Shown here: positions 49,119-52,413 of the stretch, piece by piece
How the letters are laid out: the number at the start of each line of letters is the position of its first letter
Position numbering within the stretch: the stretch's first letter is position 1
Origin: Bacteroidales bacterium
GTDB lineage: Bacteria > Bacteroidota > Bacteroidia > Bacteroidales > UBA10428
DNA length: 52,413 nucleotides
NCBI GenBank assembly: GCA_035299085.1
Contig: DATGXG010000050.1
Span: 1 to 52,413, forward strand
Direction: 5' to 3'
Made by a program: the position numbers and the translations under genes
Notes under the pieces: model-generated
Seen by the model: the letters and a program-made list of their open reading frames with translations, nothing else
Told to the model about the DNA's origin: nothing
The model's database searches: none

Positions 49119-50258
49119 ATGAACCCGGTTCTTTCCCAGATGACTCCCTTTATTGTGATGGAGGTGCTGGAGAAGGCAAAAGCAATGGAACAACAGGGAA
49201 TTTCCGTTATTCACCTCGAAGTGGGTGAACCTGATTTTTCAATGCCGTCATGCATTTCTTCGGCTTCTCATAAGGCTATTGATAACGGTCATACCCATTA
49301 CACCCATTCGCTCGGTGACCTGTCATTGCGTAAAGCGTTGACTGTTTTCTATCACCGCGAATATAATGTTGACGTCGATCCGGAGTGCATCGTGATTACA
49401 TCCGGTTCATCGCCTGCAATACTGATGATGCTTATGACTCTTTGCGATGCCGGTGAAGAAGTACTGATTTCGAACCCGGGTTATCCCTGTTACAGGAATT
49501 TCATCCTGTCGTGTCATGCCGTACCCGTTGATGTGCCTGTAAGTGCATCAAATGATTTCCAGTTTGAGATAAGTCAAGTGATGAAAGCCAGAACAACCAG
49601 AACCAAAGCCATTATGGTTAATTCTCCTATGAATCCTTGCGGAGTGCTGGTTAAGGATGATGTATACAGGCAGCTTGTGGATACAGGCATACCGGTAATA
49701 TCCGATGAAATTTACCATGGACTGGTATATTCCGGCAAAACAAGGTCGGTTCTTGAATTTTCACCAGAAGCAATTGTTGTCAGCGGATTTTCAAAACGGT
49801 TTGCCATGACGGGTCTCAGGCTGGGTTATATTATTGCTCCCCGTAAATATATTCGTTCCCTGCAAATCCTTCAGCAAAATCTGTTTATATGTGCACCTTC
49901 GCTGGCCCAGCAGGCTGCTGTTTCCGCACTTGAAAATTCAGACAGTGATGTAGCTGCTATGAGAAGAACATATGATGAACGCCGCGTTTATATGTTAAAA
50001 CGACTACGGAATATGGGATTTGAAATAGAAGCCGAACCCCAGGGTGCTTTCTATATTTTTGCGAACGCATGCAGATTCACATGCGATTCATACAAATTTG
50101 CTTTTGATGTCCTTCAAAATGCACACGTGGGCATAACGCCGGGAACCGATTTTGGCACCCGTGGCGAGGGCTATGTGAGGTTCTCCTATGCCAATTCCCT
50201 TGATCATATCAGGGAGGGAATGGATCGCCTGGAACGGTATTTAGTGATTAGTGATTAG
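49119..50258 (+). CDS. PLP-dependent aminotransferase, class I/II
   Basis: A 379-residue fold-type I enzyme. The ATG at 49119 (MNPVLSQMTPFIVMEVLEKA) starts the protein at the point where family members begin; a longer frame from 49029 adds unrelated residues. It has VIHLEVGEPDFSMPSC, VITSGSSPAILMMLMTLCD, NSPMNPCGVL (Asn and Cys near the PLP phosphate), ISDEIYHGLVY and the PLP Lys in GFSKRFAMTGLRLGY. Substrate could be aspartate or aromatic amino acids. Its last codons VISD come from a heptamer repeat. Confidence 0.92.
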   Translation: MNPVLSQMTPFIVMEVLEKAKAMEQQGISVIHLEVGEPDFSMPSCISSASHKAIDNGHTHYTHSLGDLSLRKALTVFYHREYNVDVDPECIVITSGSSPAILMMLMTLCDAGEEVLISNPGYPCYRNFILSCHAVPVDVPVSASNDFQFEISQVMKARTTRTKAIMVNSPMNPCGVLVKDDVYRQLVDTGIPVISDEIYHGLVYSGKTRSVLEFSPEAIVVSGFSKRFAMTGLRLGYIIAPRKYIRSLQILQQNLFICAPSLAQQAAVSALENSDSDVAAMRRTYDERRVYMLKRLRNMGFEIEAEPQGAFYIFANACRFTCDSYKFAFDVLQNAHVGITPGTDFGTRGEGYVRFSYANSLDHIREGMDRLERYLVISD

Positions 50259-50284
50259 TGATTCGTGACTGGTGACTGGTGACT
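50243..50284 (+). repeat. Six tandem heptamers (AGTGATT / GGTGACT) spanning the aminotransferase stop codon
   Basis: AGTGATT three times, CGTGACT, then GGTGACT twice. The stop TAG (50256-50258) falls in the repeat. It supplies the left arm of the terminator that follows. Confidence 0.9.
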
Positions 50285-50324
50285 GGGAAGTAAGACTAAT
50301 CACCAGTTACTAGTCACTTTTTTT
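50257..50324 (+). terminator. Intrinsic terminator made from the heptamer repeat
   Basis: Left arm AGTGATTCGTGACTGGTGACT (50257-50277) pairs with AATCACCAGTTACTAGTCACT (50298-50318) with about four mismatches or G-U pairs, and seven T follow (50318-50324). The repeat array allows alternative pairings. Confidence 0.65.
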
Positions 50325-50328
50325 GGAA

Positions 50329-50346
50329 ACTTACTTATTAGTAAGT
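50329..50346. promoter_or_regulatory. Palindromic operator upstream of the TetR gene
   Basis: ACTTACT, spacer TATT, AGTAAGT: perfect seven-nt arms, 22 nt ahead of the TetR start. The size and centre-to-centre spacing are as expected for a TetR-family dimer, so autoregulation is likely. Confidence 0.7.
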
Positions 50347-50368
50347 ATATTTGCATCAAAATTCAGCT

Positions 50369-50929
50369 ATGTCGGTAACCCGTGAACGAATACTTGAGTT
50401 GGGTGAAAGCCTGATCCGGACAAAGGGTTATAATGCATTCAGTTACCAGGATATCTCATCGGAGCTAGGCATAAAGAACGCTGCCGTTCATTATTATTTC
50501 CCCACAAAAGAGAACCTGGGCACCAGTATTGTCAAAACCAACATCCTGCGATTTGAAGAGATGGTTGAGAATTTGCAAAGCCGTGATTTTGATGAATGGC
50601 ACCAGATGGAAACATTTCTTAAGATTTATAAAAAGAGCCACCGTGAACAAAAGAAGTGTATCATTGGTGCGCTGAGTCCCGACTACGCCACGCTGAGCGA
50701 GTCAACGCAAAGGGAGCTGAAGAAGATGATTAACCTTGTGCTGAAATGGCTTACCGAACTATTGGAACGGGGAAAGACAAAAAAAACTTTTATCTTTCAT
50801 GATGATGCGGCCACAAAGGCTGCACGGATTTTATCAAGCCTGGTAGCGAGTTTGCAGCTGAATGATTTAATTGAAAGAATGGACTACAAGATTTTTTGCC
50901 AGTCCATCCTTGATGATCTTAAAAGTTGA
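50369..50929 (+). CDS. TetR/AcrR-family transcriptional regulator
   Basis: A 186-residue regulator. The ATG at 50369 (MSVTRERILELGESLIRTKG) was taken; a TTG six codons earlier is out of family. The helix-turn-helix is YQDISSELGIKNAAVHYYFP with the TetR end TKENLGTSIVKTN. The ligand domain (residues 55-186) has no clear signature. It has a palindromic operator just upstream, and fabF starts 40 nt after its stop codon, so the pair could be cotranscribed with control of fatty-acid synthesis as a guess. Confidence 0.9.
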   Translation: MSVTRERILELGESLIRTKGYNAFSYQDISSELGIKNAAVHYYFPTKENLGTSIVKTNILRFEEMVENLQSRDFDEWHQMETFLKIYKKSHREQKKCIIGALSPDYATLSESTQRELKKMINLVLKWLTELLERGKTKKTFIFHDDAATKAARILSSLVASLQLNDLIERMDYKIFCQSILDDLKS

Positions 50930-50969
50930 GATATCCTTGAACTATTTACATACCCGTCAATTTCAAATT

Positions 50970-52211
50970 ATGAAAAGAGCAGTAATCACAGGTCTGGGTG
51001 CCGTTACACCTGTCGGCAATACGGTGAATGAATTCTGGAAAAACCTGGCTGGCGGTAAAAGCGGTGCCGCAATGATAACCCGTTTTGACACCACCCTGCA
51101 CAAAACCAAATTTGCCTGCGAGGTAAAAAACTTTGACCCTGTTGAATATATGGAAAAGCAGGAAGCCAGGAAACTCGATTTATTTGCACAATATGCGATA
51201 GCTGCATCGGAACAATGCATCCGGGATTCGGGTATTGATCTGAAGTCAGTCAACCTAAACCGGGCGGGAGTAATTATTGCCACGGGGATAGGGGGATTGC
51301 AGACAATGGAGGACGAATTTGCTTCTTTTATACAGAGCGGGAGGAATCCAAGGTTCAATCCCTTCTTTATTACCAAAATGATTTCGAATATTGCTTCGGG
51401 GCAGATATCCATCCGCTATGGCCTGCATGGAATCAGTTATGCACTCACTTCGGCCTGCGCCTCATCCAATCATGCCATAGCGAATGCACTTGACCTGATA
51501 CGTCTGGGTCGGGTCGATTTTATGCTTGCCGGGGGATCGGAAGCCACAATCACCGAATCCTCCATCGGCGGCTTTAATTCGATGAAAGCCCTGTCAACCT
51601 TAAATGATTTTCCTGAAAAAGCATCAAGGCCGTTTGACAAAAAAAGGGACGGATTTGTGGCCGGTGAAGGGTCAGCAGTACTGCTGATCGAAGAACTGGA
51701 ACATGCACTGGCCAGGGGAGCACATATTTATTGTGAACTCGCCGGATATGGTGCTGCTTCCGATGCGTTCCATGTTGCAGCCACACATCCTGAAGGACTG
51801 GGGGCGGTGCTTGCCATGGAAGGAGCCATTGCTGACGCGGGAATAACACTTCATGATGTTTCATATATTAACGCCCATGGCACATCAACTCCTGTAGGTG
51901 ATGTAAGTGAGTGCAAAGCCATTGAAAAAGTATTTAATGGCGCTTTAAAAAACCTGCATGTAAGCGCCACCAAATCGATGACCGGTCATTTGCTGGGTGC
52001 GGCCGGTGCTTTAGAGGCTGTTGCCTGTATAAAGGCAATTGAAAACAACACGGTTCCTCCCACAATAAACCTGGATGAACCGGATGAGGCCATCAATCCT
52101 GAACTCAATCTGACGCCCAACAAAGCTGTAAGTAAACCGGTAAATGTGGTGCTGAACAATACTTTCGGTTTCGGCGGGCATACATCCACAACGGTATTCA
52201 AAAGGTATTAA
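50970..52211 (+). CDS. fabF: 3-oxoacyl-[acyl-carrier-protein] synthase II
   Basis: A 413-residue condensing enzyme that extends acyl-ACP with malonyl-ACP. The ATG at 50970 (MKRAVITGLGAVTPVG) gives the numbering of E. coli FabF: catalytic Cys163 (SACASSNH), His303 (NAHGTSTP) and His340 (KSMTGHLLGAAG). Length is that of the family. Longer frames upstream run into the TetR gene. Bacteroidota often carry several FabF paralogues; this one lies apart from acpP and other fab genes and next to a TetR regulator, so it may serve a special pathway such as lipid or pigment synthesis. Confidence 0.93.
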   Translation: MKRAVITGLGAVTPVGNTVNEFWKNLAGGKSGAAMITRFDTTLHKTKFACEVKNFDPVEYMEKQEARKLDLFAQYAIAASEQCIRDSGIDLKSVNLNRAGVIIATGIGGLQTMEDEFASFIQSGRNPRFNPFFITKMISNIASGQISIRYGLHGISYALTSACASSNHAIANALDLIRLGRVDFMLAGGSEATITESSIGGFNSMKALSTLNDFPEKASRPFDKKRDGFVAGEGSAVLLIEELEHALARGAHIYCELAGYGAASDAFHVAATHPEGLGAVLAMEGAIADAGITLHDVSYINAHGTSTPVGDVSECKAIEKVFNGALKNLHVSATKSMTGHLLGAAGALEAVACIKAIENNTVPPTINLDEPDEAINPELNLTPNKAVSKPVNVVLNNTFGFGGHTSTTVFKRY

Positions 52212-52217
52212 TGCTGA

Positions 52218-52413
52218 AACACTGACAGGTCTCCAACGCTGTCAGGTTTTACACCGGAACTAACCTGTCAGCGTCCGATAGGACCTGACAGCGTTATTTA
52301 ATTGAATTAATCCACTAAAGAAAAATTATAAAACGCTGACAGGTCTGCGACGCTGTCAGGTTTTACACCGGAACTAACCTGTCAGCGTCCGATAGGACCT
52401 GACAGCGTTATTT
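52218..52413. repeat. Duplicated ~83-nt hairpin repeat at the right edge
   Basis: Copy 1 (52218-52299) and copy 2 (52331-52413) are near-identical: CTGACAGGTCT, ACGCTGTCAGG, TTTTACACCGGAACTAACC, TGTCAGCGTCCGATAGGACC, TGACAGCGTTATTT. Each forms nested hairpins through the CTGACAGG / CCTGTCAG words. The sequence may continue outside the window, so copy number is unknown. Confidence 0.85.

Overview
The window is chromosomal DNA of a Bacteroidota bacterium, most likely an environmental member of the Bacteroidales/Marinilabiliales or a neighbouring order. The evidence is lineage-typical protein families (a DUF5686 outer-membrane protein with a carboxypeptidase-like regulatory domain, DUF4142, DUF5020, DUF5916, type IX secretion C-terminal sorting tails, LytS/LytTR signalling pairs, membrane-anchored AraC regulators) together with several -7 elements of the form TAnnTTTG, the Bacteroidota housekeeping promoter signature, and weak Shine-Dalgarno sequences. 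No phage, plasmid, CRISPR or recognisable transposase gene was seen.

Layout. 1-8.1 kb: start of a DUF5916 protein, a LytS kinase / LytTR regulator / tannase-like esterase cluster, an S33 hydrolase with a beta-propeller lipoprotein-like partner, a membrane AraC regulator, and a cold-shock / RRM RNA-binding operon. 8.2-12.9 kb: acyl-CoA synthetase with an XRE-cupin regulator, divergent from a non-canonical Mur ligase, then an ICMT-type methyltransferase. 13-17 kb: tRNA-Ser(GCU) followed by a repeat-rich accessory patch. This patch holds five copies of a ~120-nt repeat, two secreted-protein genes, a broken thioredoxin-like tail, and two structured ~130-nt inverted-repeat elements placed like the recombination sites of gene cassettes. 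17-22.3 kb: an orphan PAS kinase, two damaged AraC-type genes and small membrane proteins. 22.5-29.7 kb: GH172 lipoprotein, a lamin-tail T9SS cargo, GDT1 and CDF metal transporters, an OmpA-domain protein and the first DUF4142 protein. 29.9-38 kb: second DUF4142 protein, methyltransferase, histidine phosphatase, lipoprotein, DUF302, metallophosphoesterase, M24 peptidase, and an alkaline-phosphatase-superfamily enzyme that seems to lack a key motif. 38.1-44.2 kb: DUF5686 and DUF5020 outer-membrane proteins, a conserved hypothetical gene overlapping rsmI, and an alginate-export-type porin. 44.3-52.4 kb: two small enzymes, a CoA-binding protein and ABC exporter run, DUF3795, an aminotransferase, and a TetR regulator with a palindromic operator in front of fabF, ending in a duplicated hairpin repeat.

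How the parts fit. Most of the window is ordinary chromosome: envelope proteins, small signalling units and housekeeping enzymes (rsmI, fabF, tRNA-Ser). The least ordinary parts are the 13-17 kb patch, the damaged regulators at 19.5-21 kb, and a striking density of short hairpin or simple repeats. Several of those repeats overlap stop codons, so that they supply the last codons of a protein and, in one case, its terminator. Nothing here amounts to a clear new multi-gene system; the cassette-like architecture at 14.4-16.3 kb is the best candidate for something undescribed.
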